Shown here piece after piece: positions 1-5,936 of a DNA stretch of 7,470 nt. The notes under the pieces were generated by a model. It was not told the DNA's origin, made no database searches, and worked only from the letters and a program-made list of their open reading frames with translations. The translations under genes were made by a program, and so were the position numbers. The stretch covers positions 1 through 7,470 of the forward strand of contig CAIYFP010000548.1 in assembly GCA_903925515.1 (NCBI GenBank), in the 5' to 3' direction. How positions within the stretch are numbered: position 1 is the first letter of the stretch; each line of letters starts with the position of its first letter. The stretch is from an uncultured Verrucomicrobiota bacterium (GTDB lineage: Bacteria > Verrucomicrobiota > Verrucomicrobiia > Limisphaerales > UBA9464).

Positions 1-12
1 GGGCCGCGGCTT

Positions 13-57
13 TTTTCGCGTCCCACGTCGTGGCTCGCTCCTCGTGGGACACGAAAA
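13..57. repeat. Imperfect 15-bp inverted repeat (stem-loop) downstream of the cysteine desulfurase gene
   Basis: Arms 13-27 and 43-57 are complementary at 14 of 15 positions around a 15-base loop (28-42). The one mismatch (19/51) becomes a G-U wobble in RNA made from the minus strand, so a transcript running out of the cysteine desulfurase gene could form an uninterrupted 15-bp stem. In plus-strand RNA the same position is a C/A mismatch, which argues for the minus transcript as the folding partner. It sits about 40 bases past the desulfurase stop, where a terminator or 3'-end stabilising hairpin would be. The A/T bases form the base of the stem itself, and there is no run of U after it, so it is not a textbook intrinsic terminator. 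A dispersed REP-like palindrome is the main alternative. The pairing is seen directly; the role is inferred. Confidence 0.6.
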
Positions 58-84
58 TCCCTCTCGGCGAAACACCAGCCATTT

Positions 85-94
85 GTGAGACACG
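85..94 (-). repeat. Extra copy of the palindrome arm motif CGTGTCYCAC
   Basis: Read on the minus strand, 85-94 is CGTGTCTCAC. The right arm of the neighbouring palindrome (44-53, minus strand) is CGTGTCCCAC, and the left arm (17-26, plus strand) is CGCGTCCCAC. The motif therefore occurs three times in about 80 bases: two direct copies starting 41 bases apart and one inverted copy. This copy ends four bases before the desulfurase stop codon. It may be part of a larger repeated element or a protein-binding array. With only about ten bases shared, chance is also possible. Confidence 0.35.
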
Positions 95-97
95 ACA

Positions 98-1240
98 CTA
101 GCCCTTGCCCCTCGCCCGCGTCACCACCCCGGGCCATGCCGCCAGCACCGCATCCACCTCGGCCCCGGTTGATTCCCGCCCAAGGCTGAAGCGCACCAAG
201 GACGCGCACTGGTCCCGGGGCACGCCCATCGCGGCAAGCACATGGCTAGGCTCCAGCGACCCCGCCGAGCACGCCGACCCGCTCGACGCGCAGACGCCGG
301 CGAGGTCAAGGTTCGCCAGCAGCGCGATTGCGTCCGTGCCTTCCACCGAGAACGCCACCGTGTTGGGCAAGCGGGCATGCACCGCGCCCCGCCGATGCAC
401 GCCCTTCACCGCGAGCAACCCCTCAGCGAGCCGTTCCGTGAGGAGCGTGAGGCGTGCCGGCTCGAACACCGGCTCTGGCGTGAACCGCTCGAACGCCTCC
501 ACCAACCCAACGATGCCCGGCAGGTTTTCCGTGCCGGCCCGGCGCTCGTTTTCATGGCTGCCGCCGTGGAGCACCGGCTGCGGCAAACACGGCGAGCGCA
601 CGCGCAACGCCCCCACGCCACGCGGGCCATGCACCTTGTGCGCGCACGCCGAAACCATGTCGGCCTCCGCCAGCCCGGTGGCCCCGGGCGCAAGCTTCCC
701 GAAGGCCTGCACGGCGTCCGTGTGAAACAACACGCCCCGTTCCCGGCAAAGCCTCGCGATCTCGTCCACCGGTTGGACCGTTCCCACCTCGTTGTTCGCG
801 GCCATGACCGAGACGAGGACCGTGTCATGGCGAAGGGCGCGCGCGACGTCGGCCGGGTCCACGCGTCCCTCGCCGTCCACGGGCACGAGCGTCATGTCGA
901 AGCCCTCGTGCCTCGCGAGGTGCTCGACGGCATGCAACACCGCGTGATGCTCCACGGCGGAGGCCACGACGTGCCTGCCATGGTCGCGTCGGAGCCGTGC
1001 GGCGCCCAGGACGGCAAGATTGGCGGACTCGGTTCCGCCGCTGGTGAACACGACCTCGCTCGGCTTGCACTCCCAAAGCCGTGAGAGCCGGTACCGGGCG
1101 TCGTCGAGCACCTCGCGTGCAACCCGGCCGGCGCGGTGGATGCTCGAGGGGTTGGCCCACGCTTGCGCGGCCGTTTCCGCCGCAATCCGCGCCACCTCCC
1201 CGTCGGGGGGCGTCGTGGCGTTGTAGTCGAAGTACACCAT
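98..1240 (-). CDS. Cysteine desulfurase, class I (NifS/IscS-like), PLP-dependent
   Basis: This fold-type I aminotransferase-like enzyme removes sulfur from L-cysteine, giving alanine and a protein-bound persulfide for Fe-S cluster assembly or tRNA thiolation in the cytoplasm. The 380-residue length is normal. The protein opens with the family signature YFDYNATTPPD at residues 3-13, so the ATG start is secure even though only a weak purine-rich ribosome site precedes it. Visible active-site elements are the cofactor-binding SGGTES (67-72), the EHHAV histidine (98), D175 and Q178 in HTDAVQAFG, the PLP-lysine K202 in AHKVHGPRGVG, RRAGTEN (233-239), and the persulfide cysteine C324 in SGSACSAGSLEPSHVL. 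That loop is of the class I type. No IscU, IscR or MnmA gene is adjacent, so the acceptor cannot be told from context. It is transcribed divergently from the propeller gene. NifS versus IscS naming is arbitrary here. Confidence 0.95.
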   Translation of the reverse strand: MVYFDYNATTPPDGEVARIAAETAAQAWANPSSIHRAGRVAREVLDDARYRLSRLWECKPSEVVFTSGGTESANLAVLGAARLRRDHGRHVVASAVEHHAVLHAVEHLARHEGFDMTLVPVDGEGRVDPADVARALRHDTVLVSVMAANNEVGTVQPVDEIARLCRERGVLFHTDAVQAFGKLAPGATGLAEADMVSACAHKVHGPRGVGALRVRSPCLPQPVLHGGSHENERRAGTENLPGIVGLVEAFERFTPEPVFEPARLTLLTERLAEGLLAVKGVHRRGAVHARLPNTVAFSVEGTDAIALLANLDLAGVCASSGSACSAGSLEPSHVLAAMGVPRDQCASLVRFSLGRESTGAEVDAVLAAWPGVVTRARGKG

Positions 1241-1351
1241 CGCTCTCGCCCATCCACTGCCTCCGAACGTGGCAGGCCGTCAAGGCGAAGCACGTGAACG
1301 TCCCGGGCCGCAAAAGGAAATCGTTCCAGCGGGGCACGGACGGGCACACCC
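1241..1351. promoter_or_regulatory. Divergent intergenic spacer presumed to hold both promoters
   Basis: These 111 bases separate the divergent starts of the cysteine desulfurase and propeller genes, so both promoters probably lie here. On the minus strand a TTGACG hexamer (1278-1283) resembles a -35 box, but 17 bases on there is GCAGTG, not a recognisable -10. A CACGTG palindrome lies at 1291-1296 and an A/G-rich patch (AAAAGGAAA) at 1312-1320. No convincing plus-strand promoter is visible. The regulatory call rests on gene geometry alone. Confidence 0.3.
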
Positions 1352-2854
1352 TTGGGCATGGGATTCCACCTTGCGGGACGGACGTGTGGGCACGGGTTGG
1401 TCGAGGCGTTTGCGGGCCTCCTCTGCATGGCATCGACGGCATCGGGCGCGGACGCCCCGGGCGGACGCCCCGACGCGGTGAAAGGTTGGCCGGGTTTTCG
1501 AGGGCCGGGCCGGAATGGCGTCGCGCCGGCCGATTCCCGGCCGCCGGAGCGGTTTGGGCCGGGCACGAACGAGGCATGGAACGTGCCGGTGCCGACGGGT
1601 CATTCCTCGCCGGTGGTGGTGGGCGACAGGATTCTCCTGACCGGGCTGGAGGGAGGCGATCTGCTGACGTTGGCGCTCGACGCCGTGACGGGCCGCGAGT
1701 TGTGGCGGCGCGGGGTCAGACCGGCACGGCTGGAGGAAGTGCACCGGACCCTCGGCAGCCCGGCGTCGGCCACCGTGGCGACGGACGGGGCGGCGGTGTA
1801 CGTGCACTTCGGGTCGTTCGGCATGATCTCCTACACGCTGGACGGCGCGGAGCGATGGCGTCGCCCGATGGCCATCACCGAGACGGAATATGGAGCGAGC
1901 GCGTCGCCGTTGGTGGTGGGGGACGTGGTGGTGCAGTTGCTGGACCAGGATGCGGGCTCGCACGTGGTGGCGTTGCGGCGGTTGGACGGCTCGGTGGCGT
2001 GGCGGGCCGAGAGGCCGGAGATGCGCCGCGGCTTCGGGAGCCCGGTGGCATGGACGCATCATGGGCGGACGGACGTGGTGTTGCCGGGAACGATCTTCAT
2101 GGTGGGCCTGGACCCAGTGGACGGGTCCGAGCGCTGGAGGGTGGATGGCCTTGCGCGCATCACCTGCACGACCCCGGTGGCGGTGGGCGACACGCTGTAC
2201 TCGGCGAGCTGGACGACGGGTGGCGACCGCGCCGCGGACCGGATCGAGTTGTCCGGCTTCGACGAGATCGTGAGGGCAAACGATCGGGACGGGGACGGGC
2301 GTTTGTCCTACGAGGAGCTGCCTGCCGGCGCGGCGCGCGAGCGGCGCAAGCACCTGGATGGCAACCGTGACGGGCACGTGGACCGTCCGGAGTGGGAGAG
2401 CATGGCGGCGATTTTCGCGCGCGTGGAGAACCAGGCATGGGCGTTGCGCGCGGGGCGGGACGGCACCGTCACGACGGCCGGGGTCCGGTGGCGTTACAAG
2501 CGGGGGTTGCCGTATGTGGCGTCGCCGCTGGTTCATGACGGCTTGTTCTACATGGTGAAGAACGGCGGGTTCCTGACCTGCCTTGATGCCGGCAACGGGG
2601 AGGTGCGGTACCGCGAGGAACGGCTGCCCGCCGGGGGCGACTACTACGCCAGCCCGGTTCTCGCCGGAGGGCGAATCTACATGGCATCGCAGGGCGGCGT
2701 CGTGACCGTGGCAAAGGCGGGCCCGCGCTTCGAGGTGCTCGGCCGCGTGGACATGGGCGAGCCGATCCATGCGTCGCCCGTCGCGGAAGGCGACCGACTC
2801 TACGTGCGGACCACCGGGCGGCTCCATGCGTTTGGAGCGGGCGCGGCGAGGTGA
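1352..2854 (+). CDS. Exported PQQ-like beta-propeller protein with two inserted EF-hand calcium loops
   Basis: The 500-residue product is a beta-propeller of the PQQ/BamB-like repeat type. Propeller strands are marked by ALDAVTGRELW (108-118), ALRRLDGSVAW (207-217), GLDPVDGSERW (252-262) and CLDAGNGEVRY (410-420). Recurrent SPVVVGD-like strands lie between them. WPGFRGPGRNGV (46-57) is the usual lead-in of such proteins in Planctomycetes and Verrucomicrobia. Two EF-hand loops with all ligand positions filled interrupt the propeller, at D311-E322 (DRDGDGRLSYEE) and D336-E347 (DGNRDGHVDRPE). The N-terminus is a weak signal peptide: the hydrophobic stretch LVEAFAGLLCMA (16-27) is followed by small residues around 28-34, so export is inferred. 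The first possible start is TTG at 1352 and an ATG lies at codon 3 (1358). An in-frame stop at 1295 rules out longer forms, and neither start has a good ribosome site. The PQQ label describes the fold: no dehydrogenase active site is evident, and the substrate is unknown. Confidence 0.88.
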   Translation: MGMGFHLAGRTCGHGLVEAFAGLLCMASTASGADAPGGRPDAVKGWPGFRGPGRNGVAPADSRPPERFGPGTNEAWNVPVPTGHSSPVVVGDRILLTGLEGGDLLTLALDAVTGRELWRRGVRPARLEEVHRTLGSPASATVATDGAAVYVHFGSFGMISYTLDGAERWRRPMAITETEYGASASPLVVGDVVVQLLDQDAGSHVVALRRLDGSVAWRAERPEMRRGFGSPVAWTHHGRTDVVLPGTIFMVGLDPVDGSERWRVDGLARITCTTPVAVGDTLYSASWTTGGDRAADRIELSGFDEIVRANDRDGDGRLSYEELPAGAARERRKHLDGNRDGHVDRPEWESMAAIFARVENQAWALRAGRDGTVTTAGVRWRYKRGLPYVASPLVHDGLFYMVKNGGFLTCLDAGNGEVRYREERLPAGGDYYASPVLAGGRIYMASQGGVVTVAKAGPRFEVLGRVDMGEPIHASPVAEGDRLYVRTTGRLHAFGAGAAR

Positions 2855-3053
2855 CGGGGCCGTGCCAGGGCCGTCGCGTGGGGCGCGCGGGCTTCGGACA
2901 GGCTCCCCGAGTCTCCGGCCGGCTTTGTCGTGATGGCAGGCCATCCATGACGAGCCCCGGGTTGGGGTCGTGGCGTTCATCGTGGCCGCGGACGAGCTGG
3001 CCGTGCGCCTCCGCCATTCGACCCCGGGAACGCAACGTCGTTATCCGCGGGTT

Positions 3054-3332
3054 TCATCGCCATGACTCGACACGGGCCCAAGGGCATGAGCCGGGCGCCG
3101 GCGTGAACCGCGAACGCCCAATGCATCTGCTCCCGCAGCCGCGGGGCGTTGCATCCACCTCCAACTCGATTCGCACCAACCCGCGGGCCCTCCCCGCGCC
3201 CTGCATCGCATGTCCCAGGGTTGCCAGCAGGCCGTCCCGGCCAAGGTTCGCCTGCCCCTTGCCTTCCTGGGCCCCTTCAACGGCGTTCTCTTCCGCCGCC
3301 GCATCGCGCGCTCTCTGCGGAGCCCGGGGCAT
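3054..3332 (-). CDS. Weak candidate small ORF, 92 residues, no recognised family
   Basis: I do not recognise this product. It lies wholly inside the convergent gap, on the same strand as the DUF1549/DUF1553 gene and 48 bases past that gene's stop. Its support is an ATG at 3330-3332 preceded seven bases upstream by a GGAGGGG ribosome-site match (3340-3346). The first half is balanced and could be helical (for example RDAAAEENAVEGAQEGKG). The second half becomes cysteine- and arginine-rich (CGSRCIGR) like a shadow frame. There is no signal peptide or membrane segment. In DNA this rich in GC, open frames of this length arise by chance. It may be a real small gene, the eroded start of a lost downstream gene, or noise. 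Confidence 0.18.
   Translation of the reverse strand: MPRAPQRARDAAAEENAVEGAQEGKGQANLGRDGLLATLGHAMQGAGRARGLVRIELEVDATPRGCGSRCIGRSRFTPAPGSCPWARVESWR
3121..3154. repeat. Small interrupted hairpin in the convergent gap
   Basis: CCCGC (3132-3136) pairs perfectly with GCGGG (3141-3145) across the loop AGCC. An outer ATGCA (3121-3125) pairs with TGCAT (3150-3154) across an asymmetric internal loop. There is no T tract on either side, so a terminator role is not supported. It falls inside the weak small-ORF candidate. A 5-bp GC stem is common by chance at this base composition. Confidence 0.25.
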
Positions 3333-3380
3333 CCCCACGCCCCTCCATGGGCAAACTCGGCCGCTTCAGGCCTTGGAGCC

Positions 3381-5924
3381 TCAGGGCAGGAACACGAACT
3401 CGCCGGAGTTGAAGAGGGCACGGCACACGGCGGCAACGCCATGCTCGCGGGCAACGGGCGTCGCCTCGGACCATTCGTCCGGCGTCGGGAAGCGGCCCAG
3501 CGCGACGTGCCACGCCCGATGGACCTGGGCGGCGACGTCCGGCCCCGCCTCCCCGCGCACCCGCAGCGCAAGGGCCTCGGCCTCGTCGATCGTGAACCGG
3601 CTGTTGAACAGGTTCAGCGCCTGGATGGCCGTCACCGACTCCCGGCGTCGCTCCGTGCTCTGGCCCGCGTCCGGGCAATCAAAGGCCCCGAACACGGCCT
3701 CGCGCTCGCGCCGGACCTTGTGGGCATAGACCATGCGACGTCGCCCGCCCGGCCCGAAGGATTCCACCGGCTTGAACCCCGAAAGCCCGCCGCGCAGGTC
3801 GAACAGGTCGAAGCCCGGCCCGTGGCGCTCGCGGTTGAGGCGCCCGCTCACGGCGAGCATGGAGTCGCGCAGCGTCTCCGCCTCGAGACGCCGGGCGGGA
3901 AACCGCGCCCAGAGGTCCGCCCGTGGCCCCGCCCCGGCAGCCTCGCCCGGACGGGTGGTGGCCTGTCGATACGTGGCCGACAGGACGATCAGCCGGTGCA
4001 GGTGACGCACGGACCACCCGGAACGGACCAGCTCCGAGGCCAGCCAGTCGATCAACGCCGCGTTCGTGGGCGGGACGCCGTTCAACCCAAGGTCGCTCGG
4101 CGTGGGCACCAGGCCGGTGCCAAAGTGTCCCTGCCAAACCCGGTTGGCCATGACCCGCGCGGTCAGCGGGTTCGCCGGGCTTGCCAGCCAATCCGCCAAG
4201 GCCCGGCGCCGGTCCGCGTCTGGAGCGTCGGCCGGCAATCGCAACGTCCCCAGCACGGCGGGCACGGCCGGTACAACATCCTCGCGCGGTTGCTCTGGAT
4301 CGCCCCGGCGCAGCAGACGGATGCGGTCCGGCTTGCGGAACATGCCTACGAATGCCCTTTGGCCGGATTGCACGGACTTGAGCCGCTTCTCCAGCGCCGC
4401 CCTTTCGGCGATCCATGCCGCCGACTGCCGCGCATCGTCCGGCGAAAGCCCGCTCGTGGCGAACGGGTCCGATGCGTTCGTCCCCGCAAGGAAGCGTTCG
4501 CGGTCTTCCGACGACGCCACGACGCGCCATGCGCCCGAGTCGTCCGCCACCTCGACCGTGTACGACGTGGCGAGGCGGTCGTCGTACTGGCCCTCGCGAT
4601 CGCGCCCCCAGAACACCCGGTCGATCAAGGACTCGCGGGCGAACGTGACCACGACCCGCCCCTTGCCCTTCTGGCCGGACATCCAGCTCCGCGCGTTGCC
4701 GTAACGGCCGTCGTTCAGGTGACGAAGCTCGTGCCGCCCGGGATCGACCGTGTCGCCGTCGGACTCGACGGACGCGCCATGGTCGGCCGCCGCCACGTTG
4801 GCGTCGTCTGGCGTCCATGCCTCCAGCTCGTCGATGCAGGGCTCAAGGCTGTTCGTCTCGCGCATGGTGAGCCGGACCTTCCTCGCCATGGTGGGAGCGA
4901 AGCGCTCGATGTTGAGACGGCCGTTGACGGGGACGCGCCGCCCCCCCCCGCCCGCCGCAGGCACCAGCCTGGAGCGCTTCAGGACGATGCCCGCAAGGCG
5001 CGTCCGAATGTCATCGGCCTCCACCCGTCGCGCCTCGGCGTCCGGGCCGCCCAGTTCGCGTTCCTCGTATTCCACGCCCGCCACGAACGCCTGCATCGCG
5101 TAGTACTCGGCCTGCGAGACGGGATCGAACTTGTGGTCATGGCAACGGGCGCAACTGACCGACAAGCCAAGGAACGTCTGGCTGATGTTGACCACGACCT
5201 CGTCGAGGGCGTCCTGCCGCGCGAGCCGGATGGAGGGCTCGTCCTTGCCGATCTGGCCCGGCAGCAACACCGAGGCCGTCACGAGGAAGCCCGTCGCCGC
5301 GTCCGCCCCCAGCAGGTCGCCGCACACCTGCTCGCGCACGAACCGGTCGTAGGGGACGTCGTCGTGCACCGCGCGGATGACGTAGTCGCGATACGGCCAT
5401 GCCGAGGGACGCTCGGTGTTGACCTCGAAGCCATGGGTGTCGGCGTACCGGACCACGTCCAGCCAATGCTGCGCCCAGCGTTCCCCATGCGCGGGCGACG
5501 CCAGCAAGGCCTCGACTGCCCGTTCCTCGCGCCCGGGCAAGGCATCGCGAACGAACGCCTCCATCGCCTCCGGAGACGGAGGCAGCCCGGTCAGGTCGAG
5601 CGTCACGCGACGCAGCCATGTCGCGGGTTCCGCAGGCGGGGCGGGGCGGACTCCCTCGCGCTCAAGCCGCGCAAGGACGAACGGGTCGATCGACGTCCGC
5701 GACCATGCGGGGTTGGAGACGCCCGGCGGCTGAGGGCGTCGCACGGACTGGAACGACCAATGGTCCGATGCCAGGCCCGCGCCTTGGACCGACGCGGGTG
5801 CACCGGCCAGCACAAGGGCCGCGAGGAGGCTTGCCAGGGAGAGGACGCCCGCGCACCGGAAGCGCACGGCAAGGGAACGAACCCTCGGATGCCGCGCCCG
5901 CGTTCGTTGCCCCCTCCGTTTCAT
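3381..5924 (-). CDS. Secreted DUF1549 / discoidin-like / DUF1553 protein (PSD1 family, CxxCH motif)
   Basis: This 847-residue product belongs to the large Planctomycetes-Verrucomicrobia family that joins DUF1549 to DUF1553. An arginine-rich N-terminus followed by a hydrophobic stretch (about 25-42, LSLASLLAALVLAGA) looks like a signal peptide cleaved near residue 49. DUF1549 spans roughly 53-286. It includes RVTLDLTGLPPSPE (106-119), RYADTHGFE (159-167), WPYRDYVIRA (176-185) and CARCHDHKFDP (258-268), a CxxCH motif that could bind covalent haem. An insert at about 335-475, containing ARKVRLTMRETN and CIDELEAW, resembles a discoidin (F5/8 type C) carbohydrate-binding fold. DUF1553 covers about 573-843, with ADWLASPANPLTARVMANRVWQ-type and ALFNSGEF motifs. 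The separate N-terminal cytochrome (PSCyt1) domain found in many relatives is absent. Function is unproven; genome studies link the family to polysaccharide use. The start has a strong GAGGAG site six bases upstream. The gene lies last in a tight operon, and the DUF1501 partner often found next to it is missing. Confidence 0.93.
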   Translation of the reverse strand: MKRRGQRTRARHPRVRSLAVRFRCAGVLSLASLLAALVLAGAPASVQGAGLASDHWSFQSVRRPQPPGVSNPAWSRTSIDPFVLARLEREGVRPAPPAEPATWLRRVTLDLTGLPPSPEAMEAFVRDALPGREERAVEALLASPAHGERWAQHWLDVVRYADTHGFEVNTERPSAWPYRDYVIRAVHDDVPYDRFVREQVCGDLLGADAATGFLVTASVLLPGQIGKDEPSIRLARQDALDEVVVNISQTFLGLSVSCARCHDHKFDPVSQAEYYAMQAFVAGVEYEERELGGPDAEARRVEADDIRTRLAGIVLKRSRLVPAAGGGGRRVPVNGRLNIERFAPTMARKVRLTMRETNSLEPCIDELEAWTPDDANVAAADHGASVESDGDTVDPGRHELRHLNDGRYGNARSWMSGQKGKGRVVVTFARESLIDRVFWGRDREGQYDDRLATSYTVEVADDSGAWRVVASSEDRERFLAGTNASDPFATSGLSPDDARQSAAWIAERAALEKRLKSVQSGQRAFVGMFRKPDRIRLLRRGDPEQPREDVVPAVPAVLGTLRLPADAPDADRRRALADWLASPANPLTARVMANRVWQGHFGTGLVPTPSDLGLNGVPPTNAALIDWLASELVRSGWSVRHLHRLIVLSATYRQATTRPGEAAGAGPRADLWARFPARRLEAETLRDSMLAVSGRLNRERHGPGFDLFDLRGGLSGFKPVESFGPGGRRRMVYAHKVRREREAVFGAFDCPDAGQSTERRRESVTAIQALNLFNSRFTIDEAEALALRVRGEAGPDVAAQVHRAWHVALGRFPTPDEWSEATPVAREHGVAAVCRALFNSGEFVFLP
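4941..4949 (-). repeat. Nine-G homopolymer inside the DUF1549/DUF1553 gene
   Basis: The coding strand has nine consecutive G here, encoding three of four consecutive glycines (about residues 325-328) in a linker between DUF1549 and the discoidin-like insert. The frame is intact as written, since the protein motifs continue on both sides. Loss or gain of one G would shift the frame and remove the discoidin-like and DUF1553 parts. Confidence 0.9.
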
Positions 5925-5930
5925 CGCGTT

Positions 5931-5936
5931 CTCCTC
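5931..5936 (-). promoter_or_regulatory. Shine-Dalgarno of the DUF1549/DUF1553 gene, overlapping the upstream stop
   Basis: GAGGAG on the minus strand lies six bases before the ATG at 5922-5924. Its first two bases are part of the TGA stop (5935-5937) of the methyltransferase gene. Ribosomes ending on the upstream gene would sit on this site, which favours translational coupling. It also confirms the chosen start. Confidence 0.8.

Larger units (their letters stand above)
2855..3380. other. Convergent intergenic region without a confident gene
   Basis: This 526-base stretch lies between the stops of two converging genes, the propeller on plus and the DUF1549/DUF1553 gene on minus. I see no tRNA, no rRNA and no GC-rich hairpin followed by a T tract that would serve as an intrinsic terminator for either gene. 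Open frames crossing it run into the flanking genes on the opposite strand and are arginine-rich shadows. The one exception is a weak small ORF at 3054-3332. A GGGGTCG/CGACCCC inverted pair (2964-2970 and 3019-3025) is too widely spaced to mean much. Confidence 0.6.

Noticed and set aside
242..1084. 280-codon plus-strand frame antisense to the cysteine desulfurase
   Set aside because: Every conserved motif lies on the minus strand. This frame is a GC-bias shadow rich in R and H.
1255..1283. Possible sigma70 promoter (TTGACG) for the cysteine desulfurase
   Set aside because: The hexamer 17 bases downstream is GCAGTG, which has almost no match to TATAAT, so it was not called as a promoter.
1081..2370. 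429-codon plus-strand open frame overlapping the desulfurase start and the propeller gene
   Set aside because: It overlaps two genes with clear catalytic or repeat motifs in other frames, and its sequence is low-complexity G/R/A-rich.
1280..2980. 566-codon minus-strand open frame opposite the propeller gene
   Set aside because: It is the antisense shadow of a well-supported propeller gene. The product is arginine-, histidine- and proline-rich with no recognisable motif.
3363..3386. Possible terminator after the DUF1549/DUF1553 gene (TGAGGC/GCCTGA arms)
   Set aside because: The stem is only six pairs with an internal mismatch and has no U tract.
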